Notes: a model not told the origin generated them from the letters alone. DNA of 64,000 nt from Maledivibacter halophilus (GCF_900167445.1 NZ_FUZT01000003.1:151400-215399), one strand, 5' to 3'; positions 8,382-17,949 are shown, counted from the stretch's first letter. Numbers and translations: made by a program.

Positions 8382-9486
8382 TTATATATTCCTTTGCTTT
8401 AAATATTCATCAATAAAGATATCTATTTCGCCATCCATTACCGCTCCAACATTTCCAATCTCAGCATTAGTTCTATGATCCTTAACTAAATTATATGGAT
8501 GAAAAACATAGGAACGTATCTGACTACCCCAAGCAATCTGACTGTAGTCACCCTTAAGGTCCTCTATTTTTTCCTTCTGTTCCATTTCCTTTAAATCTAT
8601 TAGCTTTGCTGTAAGCATTTTCATAGCAGTATTTCTATTACTCAGTTGAGATCTTTCATTTTGACATTGTACTACTATTCCAGTAGGTAAATGAGTTATT
8701 CGAACTGCAGACTCTGTTTTGTTTACATGCTGTCCGCCTGCCCCCGATGCCCTGTAGGTATCGATCTTCAAATCAGCAGGATTTATGTCTATATTCACAT
8801 TATCATCCAAATCCGGCATTACATCCACAGAGGCAAAGGATGTATGTCTCTTACCTGAGGGATCAAAGGGAGAAATTCTTACTATTCTATGAACTCCCTT
8901 TTCTGCCTTTAAGTATCCATAGGCATTTTCTCCTTCTATAAGCAAAGTAACACTTTTAATACCAGCCTCTGTATCAGGTAATATATCAAGGGTCTTTACA
9001 CCATATCCTCTTTTTTCACTCCACCTTGTGTACATTCTTAAAAGCATTTCAGCCCAGTCCTGGGCATCCAAGCCACCAGCCCCTGAATGTACTGAAAGAA
9101 TTGCACTATTCTTATCAAATTCCCCACTAAGGAGAGTTTCTATCTTTAATTTATCTATATTTTCAGTGAGTTTTTCTATACCACCAGTTATTTCCTTTTT
9201 AACAGATACATCCCTTTCTTCAATGGCCATTTCTGCTAATAGCTTTAATTCTTCCCATTTAGAATATATCCTTTGAAAATTTGAAACCTTTTCTTTAAGC
9301 CTTTTAGAGGTCTGTAGAATACTTTGGGCCTTTTCCTGATCATCCCAGAACTCTGGCTCCATCATCTTTTCCTCAAGCTCTGAAGTCTTCTCCTTTATAC
9401 CATCTATGTCAAAGAGAAACCCTCAATTCTTCTAAACCCTCCTCAAGCTTGGTAAGCTCCAATAGGCTTTGTTCTAATAAAATCAC
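8382..9486 (-). CDS. prfB: Peptide chain release factor 2, with programmed +1 frameshift
   Basis: The full protein is about 367 residues: 25 codons from a GTG at 9486 to CTT at 9412-9414, then a +1 shift over an in-frame TGA (9409-9411), continuing with GAC at 9408-9410 to the stop at 8382. The downstream frame shows the tripeptide SPF anticodon-like motif (RISPFDPSGKRHTSF), which recognises UGA and UAA stops. It also has the peptidyl-hydrolysis motif ASGAGGQHVNKTESAVR, where Gln of GGQ is methylated in other bacteria. An AAAGGA ribosome binding site precedes the GTG. Annotating only from the Met at 9365 would lose about 40 N-terminal residues. It lies right after secA with a short gap, as in Bacillus. 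Confidence 0.94.
9408..9424 (-). promoter_or_regulatory. prfB autoregulatory +1 frameshift site (CTT TGA C)
   Basis: The minus strand reads AGGGTTTCTCTTTGAC: an AGG-type Shine-Dalgarno-like element three codons before the slippery CTT, then in-frame TGA followed by C, a weak termination context. This matches the canonical RF2 site except that the SD-like part is AGGG rather than AGGGGG. Low RF2 favours shifting and so more RF2. Confidence 0.93.
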
Positions 9487-9542
9487 TCCATCACATCCTT
9501 TTAATTAGATATGTTATATATAATATTTTAAAATATTAAAAT

Positions 9543-12233
9543 CTAATCATTTTTCCCACAGCATTTTTTATACTTTTTACCACTTCCACATGGACAAGGT
9601 TCATTTCTGCCTACTTTTCTTTCTTTCCTAACTACAGTTTTTGGTTTTCTATTGGCTATGCCATCTCCACCAGTAGCATCCATTATTCTAGCTACCTTTT
9701 CACGTTTAGTTTCAGTTTCTAATGTAACATTAAATATATGTTTTACGGTATCAACTTGAATACTGTTTGTCATTTCATTAAACATGTCAAAGCCTTCCAT
9801 TTGGTATGCTCTAACAGGATTTTCGTTTCCTATTGCCCTAAGGCCAATTCCCTGCTTAAGCTGATCCATTGCATCTATATGATCAATCCATTTTGTATCA
9901 ACTATCTTAAGCAATATTACTCTTTCTACTTCCCTCATTCTTTCTTCGGTAATTTCTTTTTCCTTCTTATCATATAAATCTTTTGCTATATCTAATATCT
10001 TATTTTTTAAGCCTTCTTTAGTAAGCTCCTCAATGTTTTCAAATTTAAGGCTTTCGCTTGGAAGGAATATTGTATGAAGATAGTCTTCAAGTCCTTTTAA
10101 ATCCCATTCTTCCGGATAATTCCCATGGGCAGTATAGGCTTCAATAGATTCATCCACAATTTGCTCAATCATTCCCCAAATATGTTCTTTAAGATTTTCC
10201 CCTTCAAGTACTCTTTTTCTCTCTTTATAGATTATATCTCTTTGTTTATTCATTACATCATCATATTGTAATACATGCTTCCTAATACTGAAGTTTCTGC
10301 CTTCAACCCTCTTTTGAGCAGTTTCAATGGATTTTGAAAGAATTTTTGCTTCTATAGGTTCATCTTCTTCCATTCCTAGTTTATCAACCATTCCCTGTAT
10401 TCTTTCACTACCAAATAGTCTCATAAGATCATCTTCAAGGGATATGAAAAATTGAGATGATCCCGGGTCTCCTTGACGTCCTGAACGACCTCTAAGCTGA
10501 TTGTCTATCCTTCTTGATTCATGCCTTTCTGTACCTAGTATATGAAGTCCTCCAGCTTTCTTTACCTTTTCGGCTTCCTCATCTACTGCCTTCTTCATTT
10601 CCTTATATATATCACTATAAATCTTTCTTGCCTTTATAACCTCTTCATCTTTGGTCTCACTAAGACTATTCACCATAGAAATTATATTTTCATCAAAGCC
10701 CTTTTTCTTAAGTTCATCCTTTGCAGTATACTCTGGATTACCTCCTAGTACTATATCAGTACCTCTACCAGCCATATTTGTGGCTATGGTAACTGCTCCA
10801 AATCTACCTGCCTGGGCAACTATCTCCGCTTCTCTTTCATGATTCTTAGCATTTAAAACCTCATGCTTTATGCCTTTCTTTTTTAAAAGCTTACTTAAAA
10901 ATTCAGAGGTTTCTATTGAAATAGTACCCACAAGAATAGGCTGTCCATTCTTATGTCTTTCTTCTATTTCTCTAATTACCGACTTAAACTTTCCTGTCAG
11001 TGATTTATATACAGAATCAGGTAAATCCTTTCTTATAACCGGTTTATTAGTAGGTATTACAACAACATCCATTCCATAGATATGCTTAAACTCATCTTCT
11101 TCAGTTTTTGCTGTACCAGTCATACCTGAAATCTTATTGTACATTCTAAAATAATTTTGAAGAGTTATTGTAGCAAGGGTTTGGGATTCTCTTCTTACTT
11201 CAAGTCCTTCCTTAGCTTCTATGGCTTGATGAAGACCATCGGAATATCTTCTACCAAACATAAGTCTACCTGTAAATTCATCAACAATAACTATTTCTCC
11301 ATCTTTAACAACATAGTTTATATCTTTTTTCATAAGGGTATGGGCTTTAAGGGCCTGGTTGATATGGTGAGAAATCTGCATATTTTTGGGATCAGCAAGA
11401 TTTTCAAGGCCAAAGAATTTTTCCGCCTTTGGAATACCTCCTTCATCGGTCAAAACTGCTGTATGAGCCTTTTCATCTATGGTATAATCTATTTCATTTT
11501 TTAAGGTCTTTATAAATGTGTTGGCTGTAAAATAAAGGTTGGTTGATTTATTCCCTGCTCCTGAAATAATAAGAGGGGTTCTTGCCTCATCTATTAATAT
11601 ACTGTCAACCTCATCAATTATAGCGTAATTCAGCTCTTTTTGTACCCTTTCTTCCTTGTAAATAACCATATTATCCCTTAGATAGTCAAAACCAAATTCA
11701 TTATTTGTACCGTAGGTAATATCAGCATTATAGGCCCTTCTTCTTTCTTCCGTTGAAAGACCGTGAACTATACATTCAACTGACAAACCTAAAAATTCAT
11801 AAATTTTTCCCATCCATTCCTTATCACGGCTTGCAAGATAGTCATTTACTGTTATTACATGAACACCCTTTCCAGTAAGGGCATTTAAATACACCGGAAG
11901 TGTAGCCGCTAAGGTTTTACCTTCACCGGTTTTCATTTCAGAAATACGACCCTGATGCAGGACTATTCCACCAAGAAGCTGTACTCTATAATGCTTCAGA
12001 CCAAGTGTTCTAACAGAAGCTTCCCGTACAACTGCAAATGCCTCTGGCAAGATGTCGTCTAAATCTGCTCCATTTTTTAACTTTTCCTTAAAATAATTTG
12101 TCTTTTCCCTAAGTTCTTCATTTGATAAAGATTTAATATCGGGTTCAAAAGCTTCAATTTTATCTACAGTCTTCATAAGACGTTTAACTTCTTTATCATT
12201 GAAGCTTCCAAATATCTTTTCCAGTAAATTCAT
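9543..12233 (-). CDS. secA: Preprotein translocase motor ATPase SecA
   Basis: An 896-residue motor that drives unfolded preproteins through SecYEG. Visible landmarks are Walker A MKTGEGKT (about 100-107), DEAD-type Walker [15 protein letters not shown] (about 207-220), the preprotein cross-linking region, [13 protein letters not shown] in the second RecA fold, [16 protein letters not shown], the helical scaffold, and a C-terminal zinc-binding SEC-C motif ([13 protein letters not shown], about 880-892). Length is close to other clostridial SecA proteins, and nothing is missing. The gene is followed 56 bases later by prfB and preceded by 300 bases of AT-rich sequence. This is the general SecA; no accessory SecA2 is visible. 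Confidence 0.98.
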   Translation of the reverse strand: MNLLEKIFGSFNDKEVKRLMKTVDKIEAFEPDIKSLSNEELREKTNYFKEKLKNGADLDDILPEAFAVVREASVRTLGLKHYRVQLLGGIVLHQGRISEMKTGEGKTLAATLPVYLNALTGKGVHVITVNDYLASRDKEWMGKIYEFLGLSVECIVHGLSTEERRRAYNADITYGTNNEFGFDYLRDNMVIYKEERVQKELNYAIIDEVDSILIDEARTPLIISGAGNKSTNLYFTANTFIKTLKNEIDYTIDEKAHTAVLTDEGGIPKAEKFFGLENLADPKNMQISHHINQALKAHTLMKKDINYVVKDGEIVIVDEFTGRLMFGRRYSDGLHQAIEAKEGLEVRRESQTLATITLQNYFRMYNKISGMTGTAKTEEDEFKHIYGMDVVVIPTNKPVIRKDLPDSVYKSLTGKFKSVIREIEERHKNGQPILVGTISIETSEFLSKLLKKKGIKHEVLNAKNHEREAEIVAQAGRFGAVTIATNMAGRGTDIVLGGNPEYTAKDELKKKGFDENIISMVNSLSETKDEEVIKARKIYSDIYKEMKKAVDEEAEKVKKAGGLHILGTERHESRRIDNQLRGRSGRQGDPGSSQFFISLEDDLMRLFGSERIQGMVDKLGMEEDEPIEAKILSKSIETAQKRVEGRNFSIRKHVLQYDDVMNKQRDIIYKERKRVLEGENLKEHIWGMIEQIVDESIEAYTAHGNYPEEWDLKGLEDYLHTIFLPSESLKFENIEELTKEGLKNKILDIAKDLYDKKEKEITEERMREVERVILLKIVDTKWIDHIDAMDQLKQGIGLRAIGNENPVRAYQMEGFDMFNEMTNSIQVDTVKHIFNVTLETETKREKVARIMDATGGDGIANRKPKTVVRKERKVGRNEPCPCGSGKKYKKCCGKND

Positions 12234-12534
12234 TTTAATTCATCCCTTCAATTTATACTATTAGCAAAAGGTCTACTTACAAGTTTTGAAATGTAATTTA
12301 TACCTTTACAAATTTAATTTTCTAGTTTATTTAAAAGTATAGTCAATATTTATATATACAATTCTCTAAATATATATTATATCATTAAATTACATCAATT
12401 TTTGTATTCTTTTTGTAATTTATTGGTTACATTTTCATTACAATGTTTCAAATTTCCCTACCAAGGAAGTTTTTAAAGCAATAAAAGCAGAAAAATTGAA
12501 AAAAGACAGGTTTCCCTGTCTTAGTCTTAAAAAC
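12234..12534. other. AT-rich intergenic region upstream of secA
   Basis: Apart from the DUF5317-gene terminator at 12499-12522 nothing distinct is seen. It must contain the secA promoter. Several TATAAT-like boxes occur around 12350-12380 (ATATATTATATCATT), but no convincing -35 pairing stands out. Confidence 0.5.
12499..12522 (-). terminator. Rho-independent terminator downstream of the DUF5317 gene
   Basis: Minus-strand AAGACAGG, loop GAAA, CCTGTCTT, then TTTT. A perfect 8-bp stem with a GNRA tetraloop, 13 bases past the stop. Confidence 0.92.
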
Positions 12535-13128
12535 TTAGAGTTTTGGTCTATATCCCACTCTAACCATTCTACTTCTGGTAGTAAAATAAGATTTAATCAT
12601 TTCTCCCTGGATAAATAGAACCATTCCTAGAGACATAATTATATCCCCTATGCTGATGACTTTAGCCATCGGGTAAGGCTTTGGTATTACAATATATTTT
12701 CCAAGATGCTTTGTCCAATTTCCGACTTCATCTAAGGACATATAATTTATTATCTCACCATTTTTTATTCCATCCACCATATTTTCTAAACCTGCAAGCT
12801 TTAATCCTTCGAAATATATTGGCATTCTAAATCCATTTATAAACATTACAACATAATTGAGTATTGCACCGATTAAAATTAACCACATTGCCTTTTTATC
12901 TAAATTGATAATTAAGGTTAAAGTTATTAATACAGCTGAAACAATATAAAATTGTTTTCCATATGCCTGGACAATTGAAATATTGGAAAAAACAGATATC
13001 ATTACTTGTATTATTAAGGCCAATAAAATTAAAAACCATCCTCGTATTTTGGTTATACTGATATTTCTAAAGCTACCATTTCTAACTAAGCCAATAATTA
13101 TTCCTAGGACTATAGCTTCTATAAACAT
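12535..13128 (-). CDS. DUF5317-type membrane protein
   Basis: A 197-residue hydrophobic protein of unknown function. The start is set at the ATG at 13128 (MFIEAIVLGIIIGLVRNGSF) because GGAAAGGAG lies just upstream; the longer frame to 13161 would place the ribosome binding site inside the gene. About five membrane segments are visible: residues 2-15, 27-46, 56-75, 80-97 and 157-175. The middle loop (RMPIYFEGLKLAGLENMV, KYIVIPKPYPMAKVISIGD) is the most conserved-looking part and resembles DUF5317 proteins as I remember them. It sits alone between hpf and secA with terminators on both sides. The family assignment is by recall, so moderate confidence. Confidence 0.7.
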   Translation of the reverse strand: MFIEAIVLGIIIGLVRNGSFRNISITKIRGWFLILLALIIQVMISVFSNISIVQAYGKQFYIVSAVLITLTLIINLDKKAMWLILIGAILNYVVMFINGFRMPIYFEGLKLAGLENMVDGIKNGEIINYMSLDEVGNWTKHLGKYIVIPKPYPMAKVISIGDIIMSLGMVLFIQGEMIKSYFTTRSRMVRVGYRPKL

Positions 13129-13396
13129 TAAAAAAACTCCTTTCCGTACAAAAGTATCCATATATCCTTTTGTAGCTCCAAATTCTAATCTATTGTTTCT
13201 AAGTTTTTAAGTCTTTATAAAAAATAGTTTTAATACAATATAAAAAAACCCGTACCCTATTATTTACTTCTACTTTTTTATGCAAAATCCTTTGAAATAT
13301 AAATAAATTTTAAAATAATTTTATTTATTATCTCACTTCACTTTTTTATATAGATTTCTAATAATAAAACTTAATTCAAGATTGTTTCACTATAAA

Positions 13397-13416
13397 AGGC
13401 AGCATTTTAGCTGCCT
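13397..13416 (-). terminator. Rho-independent terminator downstream of hpf
   Basis: Minus-strand AGGCAGC, loop TAAAAT, GCTGCCT, followed by TTTATAGTG. It lies 25 bases past the hpf stop. The sequence just beyond carries the CTATAGTGAAAC-type motif seen in other gaps. Confidence 0.85.
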
Positions 13417-13440
13417 CAATGTTTTCTAAAATTAAATTTT

Positions 13441-13971
13441 TTAAACATATGGTTCAATTAAACCGTAATTTCCATCCTTTCTCTTATATACAACATTAAC
13501 TTCATCTGTGTGACCATTGGTGAATACGAAGAAGTTGTGACCTAATAGATCCATTTGAAGTACTGCTTCTTCTGGGTCCATAGGTTTGATAGCAAATCTC
13601 TTTGTCTTAACAATTTTTTGTTCTTCTTTTTCATCCTTATTTAAATCTGGTATGCGTTCAAATCTAATGGTGTCATGACCATAATATCTCTTTTGAAGCT
13701 TAGTCTTATATTTCTCCATCTGCTTGTATAGTTTATCAATTGCTTTGTCAATAGAAGTATACATATCCATTGTAGCTTCTTCTGCCCTTAATATAGTTCC
13801 ATTTATTGGTACTGTTATTTCTATTATCTGCCTATTTTTTTCTACGTTTAAGGTAGCCTTCGCCTCAATGTCGTCCTTGAAATATTTTCCAAACCTTTCT
13901 AATTTAGCTGTTATTGTGTCCTTTAATGCATCTGTAATCTCTAAATTCCTACCACTTACTTTTACTTTCAT
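13441..13971 (-). CDS. hpf: Long-form ribosome hibernation promoting factor
   Basis: A 176-residue protein with an N-terminal S30AE/RaiA domain (MKVKVSGRNLEITDALKD..., 1-100) and a C-terminal dimerisation domain (about 118-176, KRFAIKPMDPEEAVLQMDLLGHNFFVF). The two-domain length is that of HPF-long, which joins two 70S ribosomes into 100S dimers in stationary phase. The ATG at 13971 is chosen because GGAAGGAG stands 8 bases upstream; an upstream TTG would sit inside that ribosome binding site. In B. subtilis the equivalent (yvyD) also lies between fliT and secA. The 600 bases upstream carry a DnaA-box cluster and probably this gene's promoter. Confidence 0.95.
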   Translation of the reverse strand: MKVKVSGRNLEITDALKDTITAKLERFGKYFKDDIEAKATLNVEKNRQIIEITVPINGTILRAEEATMDMYTSIDKAIDKLYKQMEKYKTKLQKRYYGHDTIRFERIPDLNKDEKEEQKIVKTKRFAIKPMDPEEAVLQMDLLGHNFFVFTNGHTDEVNVVYKRKDGNYGLIEPYV

Positions 13972-14341
13972 AGCTTCAGCTCCTTCCAATATATATGTTT
14001 ATTAGAGTTGAAATATCAACTCTTAAAATTAATAGCTTCAACCTTTGAAATTTATGGAACTACACGATTTGAAATTTTTCTGTTTCACCACTATATAACT
14101 ATATAGTATTCAACTATTCCTTTAAATATATCTTATCCAATATATTTTTAAAAAATAAGCTTGTCTATATAATATATTTTACCCATATGAGCTTATCTAA
14201 AACATATTAATATCTTTCTTTTTCAGAAATTTTCTGCAATTTTTTATTTAATATTTTATTTTATTTGATTGAATTTACAGATTTTAATATTTTATTCCTT
14301 TGTCTACAATTTTATTAGACAAATAAATTTTCCCACATATT

Positions 14342-14504
14342 TGTGGATAATTTTTTTGTTTTCTGTGGATAGTGTGGATTAATCTGTTGATAACTGTATT
14401 TTTCCCATATGTGCTTGTTAATAATATGTTAACTTTCTGTGAACAAATTATTTTTTAAAAATTTTGTTGAAATGTGCAAAGTTTTTGGATAATAATTATG
14501 CACA
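14342..14504. other. DnaA-box cluster in the hpf-fliT intergenic region (13972-14574)
   Basis: This 600-base gap has no gene. It holds a perfect DnaA box (TGTGGATAA, 14342-14350), near boxes TGTGGATAG (14364-14372), TGTGGATTA (14373-14381), TGTTGATAA (14385-14393) and TGTTAATAA (14416-14424), and an opposite-orientation TTATGCACA (14496-14504). The five boxes in a row share one orientation and are close together. About 150 bases of extremely AT-rich DNA adjoin on the left. No dnaA gene is near, so this is more likely a DnaA titration/regulatory cluster than oriC. The rest of the gap shows nothing I can name. Confidence 0.7.
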
Positions 14505-14528
14505 TATAAGATGAAAAAAAGAGAAAAA

Positions 14529-14556
14529 TAAAAGTCTCAGCACTTCTGAGACTTTT
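14529..14556 (-). terminator. Rho-independent terminator of the flaG-fliD-fliS-fliT unit
   Basis: Minus-strand AAAAGTCTCAG, loop AAGTG, CTGAGACTTTT, then ATTTTTCTC. An 11-bp stem, 19 bases past the last stop. Confidence 0.93.
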
Positions 14557-14574
14557 ACAATTTCCAATATTTTC

Positions 14575-15066
14575 TCATTTTTTCTTGTCAAAAAACATAG
14601 ATGATATTTGGTTTTTATATGCTCCATAGGCATTTGTAGCTTTTTGACCTTTCTTTACACCCTTTAGTTTATCCCTAATCTCATCCATATCCTGCTTTAA
14701 CATATTAATATTTTGATTATCAACGATTTTAATCTTTTCAGTCAGCTTCAAAATTTTCTTAACGATGTCCTTTAATATCTTCATCTGTGGATATTTTTCC
14801 ACATCCATTTTATCTATGCTATCTACAGCTAAATTCTTCTTTAGTTCATTAAATAAAGTATAAAATTTTACATCAAGTTCATCTACTTCAGATATATATT
14901 TATCCTTTAAATCTATTTGCTTCAAAACAGTTTCGATCTTTTCCAGCTCTAGAAACCTTCTTTGTCTATTAGTTAGATCAAAAATATTTTGCATTAATGC
15001 TTTCTTTTCTTTACTTATATGTATCAGTTTTTTTATAATATTCTGATTTTCCATAATATCAACCAT
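14575..15066 (-). CDS. fliT: FliT-like flagellar chaperone candidate
   Basis: About 163 residues, almost entirely helical and charged, with heptad-like leucines (KKLIHISKEKKALMQNIFDLTNRQRRFLELEKIETVLKQID). The start at 15066 (MVDIMENQN) follows AAAGG and leaves 16 bases after the fliS stop; the open frame extends 33 bases farther into fliS. Sequence alone gives little, but the position directly after fliS is that of fliT in B. subtilis. There FliT acts as an export chaperone for the filament cap FliD. It could equally be called a FlgN-like chaperone, because these small helical proteins look alike. The symbol is based mainly on synteny. Confidence 0.65.
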   Translation of the reverse strand: MVDIMENQNIIKKLIHISKEKKALMQNIFDLTNRQRRFLELEKIETVLKQIDLKDKYISEVDELDVKFYTLFNELKKNLAVDSIDKMDVEKYPQMKILKDIVKKILKLTEKIKIVDNQNINMLKQDMDEIRDKLKGVKKGQKATNAYGAYKNQISSMFFDKKK

Positions 15067-15082
15067 TCTAAAACCTTTATTC

Positions 15083-15565
15083 TTATTTTGCATAGGCAAG
15101 ACCCATAGCTTCCTTCCAGGTATCCTTCAGATCCTGAGCTAGTCCTAAGACTTCTTCTACAGATTTTTCATCCTTATTTATATTAGCATCTATAAGTCTC
15201 TCATTCATAAAAACATATATGCTCCTAAGATTTCTACTTATTTCGTAATCCATATTTAAAGTAATATTGAGTTCATTAATAATATCCTGGGATCTTATAA
15301 TAGAATTATTAGTTTTTTCAATATTCCTTTGCTTTATAAATAATTTAGCCTGTTTTAAGAATTTTATCAGACCCTCATAAAGCATCAGAGTAAGTTCTTC
15401 CGGTTTAGCTGTCATAATCTTTTGTTCTTTATATTGATCCATCTTATTTTTAGTTGTATCCCCTTGAGTCTCTTTAATATTATCAATTTTATTATTATTT
15501 AAATTGGCTTTTAGTTTCAAAGCAGATTTAGGCATAGAATAATTGTATGGATTTTTCATTGCCAT
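15083..15565 (-). CDS. fliS: Flagellar export chaperone FliS, with N-terminal extension
   Basis: A 160-residue cytoplasmic protein that binds the C-terminus of flagellin and keeps it unpolymerised until secretion. The FliS core begins at about residue 41: MDQYKEQKIMTAKPEELTLMLYEGLIKFLKQA, and ends WKEAMGLAYAK. FliS is normally about 125-135 residues. Here roughly 40 extra residues rich in Lys and Asn (MAMKNPYNYSMPKSALKLKA...) precede the core. The start is well supported by AGGAGTGATATAAATG, so the extension is probably real. In other bacteria FliS also helps FliW-CsrA control. It lies 29 bases after fliD. Confidence 0.93.
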   Translation of the reverse strand: MAMKNPYNYSMPKSALKLKANLNNNKIDNIKETQGDTTKNKMDQYKEQKIMTAKPEELTLMLYEGLIKFLKQAKLFIKQRNIEKTNNSIIRSQDIINELNITLNMDYEISRNLRSIYVFMNERLIDANINKDEKSVEEVLGLAQDLKDTWKEAMGLAYAK

Positions 15566-15594
15566 TTATATCACTCCTAATCTAAGTTTCTCTT

Positions 15595-17286
15595 TTACAT
15601 TAATGATCCAAGCTGAGACGAAAGCCAAGAAGATTGCTGATACATCTGCCCCAATGCCTGTTCCATAGCACCATATTTACTATAATATCTATTTTCTATC
15701 CTTAAAAGCACCTTTTCTTGGGTTAATATTTCCCTTTCCAGATCTAAAATATTTTCATCCAACATACTTATACTACCGTTTTTGAGATTTTTACCAGCCA
15801 CAAAATCTATTAAAATAGAAGATTTTACATCCCTTAAAAGATCTGAGTCCTCTCCTGGACCAGCCTTATCTATTATCTCTTTCATATCTTCAGTCATGGT
15901 ATCAAACATTCTGGTTATTAATCCACTTTTATTATATTTATCTTCATCATCTATATAATCATCGGGACTATTAAATAATAAATCTATAACACCATTTGGG
16001 TTATTAAGAATAGCTTTCTTAAGTTTAGTTTCATCAACTTCCAGCTTACCCTTAGATGAATACTCTCCTGTTTCGATACCTATTTGAGTCAAATGATTCA
16101 TAGAATCACTTAAACCCGAAACTGACTTATATAAACCTTTTCTAACACTCATAAGCATTGTAGATAATATACGATCGTTTTTAATAAGACCACTTTTAGC
16201 CATGTCTTCCCATTTTTTAACCTGGTCTTCAGTTAGAGATTCCTTTTCTTCATCGGTTAAGGGCTGATAATCTCTATGTACTTCTTCTCCCAGCTTTTCA
16301 TTTATACCACTAATTAACTCATTATATTTATCTACAAAATCAGTTATTTTTTCATAGACAGAATCAACATCTGTGCCCACGGTAATAGTAGTCTGACCTG
16401 TATTCTTTGCAGTAATGTTTATGCCATTTATACTGAAGGTATTAGATGATTTAGTAAGGCCAGTAGCATCACCAAAGTCAAATTTTGCATCTTTTCCTCC
16501 ATAATCTTCATCAATATTAACATCTAGCTTTAAAGCATCTGCAAAAAATTTATCTGGAGTAATAATATCTGCTGGGTCAATTCCATCTAAATCAGCATTG
16601 CTAATATTAAAATAATTCTCTTCACCTGTTTCAGTTGTATTTAAAAAGAATCTATCTATATCACTATCATATGCTGCCTGTATACCAATATTAGAATTAT
16701 TTATTTCATCGATAACATCCTCTAAAGTATTTACTGAAGTATCAAAGGAAAATTCTTTGTATCCATTAGGATAATTCTCTGGATCATTTTCAGTAACATT
16801 AGTTCTTATTTTAAAGGAAAGTATTTTTCCAGAAGAAATACCAGCAAATTGTTCATCCAATGTATCTTTGCTAGTCTTTCCTTCTACAGATATTGAATCT
16901 GTACTTGTTTTAGAAACATTCTTAGCAAGCTGAGTTATATTTAAATTATAGCTTCCATTTAAAGCTTTAGCTGTGGCCTTGGCATCCACCTTAGTCTCAT
17001 CAGATGATGATGCAGACTTAACCCATGTAAAACTATCCATTGAACCACTTAACAATGTTCCAGTATCAGTTAACTTGGCTAAACCAAATTCCTTCCTTGC
17101 ATCTACTATAAAATTAGCTATATCTTTATTGATGCTTTGATACATCTCACTTCTCCATAAATCTATCTGCCTTTTCCTTTCCAGTTTACTAACTCTTCTT
17201 TCTCTTTCCACCTTCATCAAATCGCCAACTATTTTATCTATATCCATACCGGAGCCACTCAAACCAAAAATACGCATATTTGACAA
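15595..17286 (-). CDS. fliD: Flagellar filament cap protein (hook-associated protein 2)
   Basis: About 563 residues. The N-terminal FliD_N domain (MRIFGLSGSGMDIDKIVGDLMKVERERRV) and the C-terminal FliD_C coiled coil (SMLDENILDLEREILTQEKVLLRIENRYYSKYGAMEQAL) bracket a variable middle domain, as expected of the pentameric cap that folds flagellin at the filament tip. I place the start at TTG 17286 because GGGGGTG lies 6 bases before it; an ATG three codons later is the alternative. It follows flaG after a 100-base gap filled with AT-rich direct repeats. It is part of the flaG-fliD-fliS-fliT unit, which appears to be driven from a sigma-D promoter upstream of flaG. Confidence 0.95.
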   Translation of the reverse strand: MSNMRIFGLSGSGMDIDKIVGDLMKVERERRVSKLERKRQIDLWRSEMYQSINKDIANFIVDARKEFGLAKLTDTGTLLSGSMDSFTWVKSASSSDETKVDAKATAKALNGSYNLNITQLAKNVSKTSTDSISVEGKTSKDTLDEQFAGISSGKILSFKIRTNVTENDPENYPNGYKEFSFDTSVNTLEDVIDEINNSNIGIQAAYDSDIDRFFLNTTETGEENYFNISNADLDGIDPADIITPDKFFADALKLDVNIDEDYGGKDAKFDFGDATGLTKSSNTFSINGINITAKNTGQTTITVGTDVDSVYEKITDFVDKYNELISGINEKLGEEVHRDYQPLTDEEKESLTEDQVKKWEDMAKSGLIKNDRILSTMLMSVRKGLYKSVSGLSDSMNHLTQIGIETGEYSSKGKLEVDETKLKKAILNNPNGVIDLLFNSPDDYIDDEDKYNKSGLITRMFDTMTEDMKEIIDKAGPGEDSDLLRDVKSSILIDFVAGKNLKNGSISMLDENILDLEREILTQEKVLLRIENRYYSKYGAMEQALGQMYQQSSWLSSQLGSLM

Positions 17287-17301
17287 ATTAAACACCCCCA
17301 A

Positions 17302-17382
17302 AATTTAACTAATAATGAATAATTATTTACTATTTATTTTTAATTCTTAACTCTTAATTCTCAACTGCAAATTAGCCAAGCT
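17302..17382. repeat. AT-rich degenerate direct repeats with a small hairpin, between flaG and fliD
   Basis: Short units of the type TTAATTCTTAACTCTTAATTCTCAACT occur next to a hairpin GCAAATTAGC / GCTAATTTGC that touches the flaG stop. Similar filler lies at 23217-23272, 24968-24998 and 27176-27245, all within the flagellar operons. Confidence 0.6.
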
Positions 17383-17389
17383 AATTTGC

Positions 17390-17785
17390 CTAAGCTCTTT
17401 CATCAACAAACAAACCTGCAAGCTCCCACATTTTTGCTATCATATCCTGTATTTTCTCAGGCGGAAACTCTTTTATAACTTCCTTTGTATCTGTATCAAT
17501 AATTTTAAACATAATAGCCTTAGTTATCTTATGAACGTATCTTTCTATTTTTCTATTAGAGGCTTCTAATTCTTTATTTGCCTGCTCAATGGATTTATCA
17601 AATAAAGATTCACTAAATTTGCTTTGTCCTTGTTCCCAACCATATGAACCTTCTTCACTTATTTCTTTTGATTTTTCCTTAGATAGTTCATATGGTATTT
17701 CCAAAGTTTTATTTTCCACAGCATTAGAATTATTTATCTGTAAATTTGTTGCACTAGATGTACTAATAGAAGCATCTATTCTCAT
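17390..17785 (-). CDS. flaG: FlaG-family flagellar protein
   Basis: 131 residues. The last 60 form the FlaG domain (NKELEASNRKIERYVHKITKAIMFKIIDTDTKEVIKEFPPEKIQDMIAKMWELAGLFVDERA), with the characteristic VKI..T.EVI.E.PPEKI.DM pattern. The N-terminal half is polar and probably disordered. FlaG proteins (YvyC in B. subtilis) influence filament length; their precise action is not settled. GGGAGGG precedes the ATG. It is the first gene of the unit going away from hag, with which it shares a 260-base divergent promoter region that has a sigma-D-like site in each direction. Confidence 0.9.
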   Translation of the reverse strand: MRIDASISTSSATNLQINNSNAVENKTLEIPYELSKEKSKEISEEGSYGWEQGQSKFSESLFDKSIEQANKELEASNRKIERYVHKITKAIMFKIIDTDTKEVIKEFPPEKIQDMIAKMWELAGLFVDERA

Positions 17786-17819
17786 TTTTTACCCTCCCGT
17801 CTTAAACTCTCTATCTATT

Positions 17820-17847
17820 ATTTCGGTAAATTCTACCTAAATGTTTA
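17820..17847 (-). promoter_or_regulatory. Candidate sigma-D promoter for flaG-fliD-fliS-fliT
   Basis: Minus strand: TAAA (17844-17847), 16-base spacer, ACCGAAAT (17820-17827). Compared with TAAA-N15-GCCGATAA, the -35 is perfect and the -10 matches 5 of 8. Spacing to the flaG ATG is about 35 bases. Confidence 0.5.
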
Positions 17848-17901
17848 AGATTAATATACAATAATTGAAAAATATTTTTTCTAATTTTTTTATTTTAAAA
17901 C

Positions 17902-17929
17902 TAAAGATATTTAATAATATCTCCGATAA
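17902..17929 (+). promoter_or_regulatory. Sigma-D (sigma-28) promoter of hag
   Basis: TAAA at 17902-17905, a 16-base spacer, then TCCGATAA at 17922-17929, seven of eight bases of the GCCGATAA -10 consensus. Transcription would start near 17936, giving a leader of about 109 bases before the hag ATG. Confidence 0.85.
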
Positions 17930-17949
17930 CAATAATGAGCAAAAAAATG

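Noticed and set aside
8382..9365. prfB starting at the Met at 9365 (327 codons)
   Set aside because: The RF2 N-terminus continues upstream, and the CTT TGA C site plus GTG start gives the family length.
14150..14510. A chromosomal origin of replication
   Set aside because: There are DnaA boxes and AT-rich DNA, but no dnaA, dnaN, recF, parA/B or rnpA genes, and nearly all genes point the same way across it.
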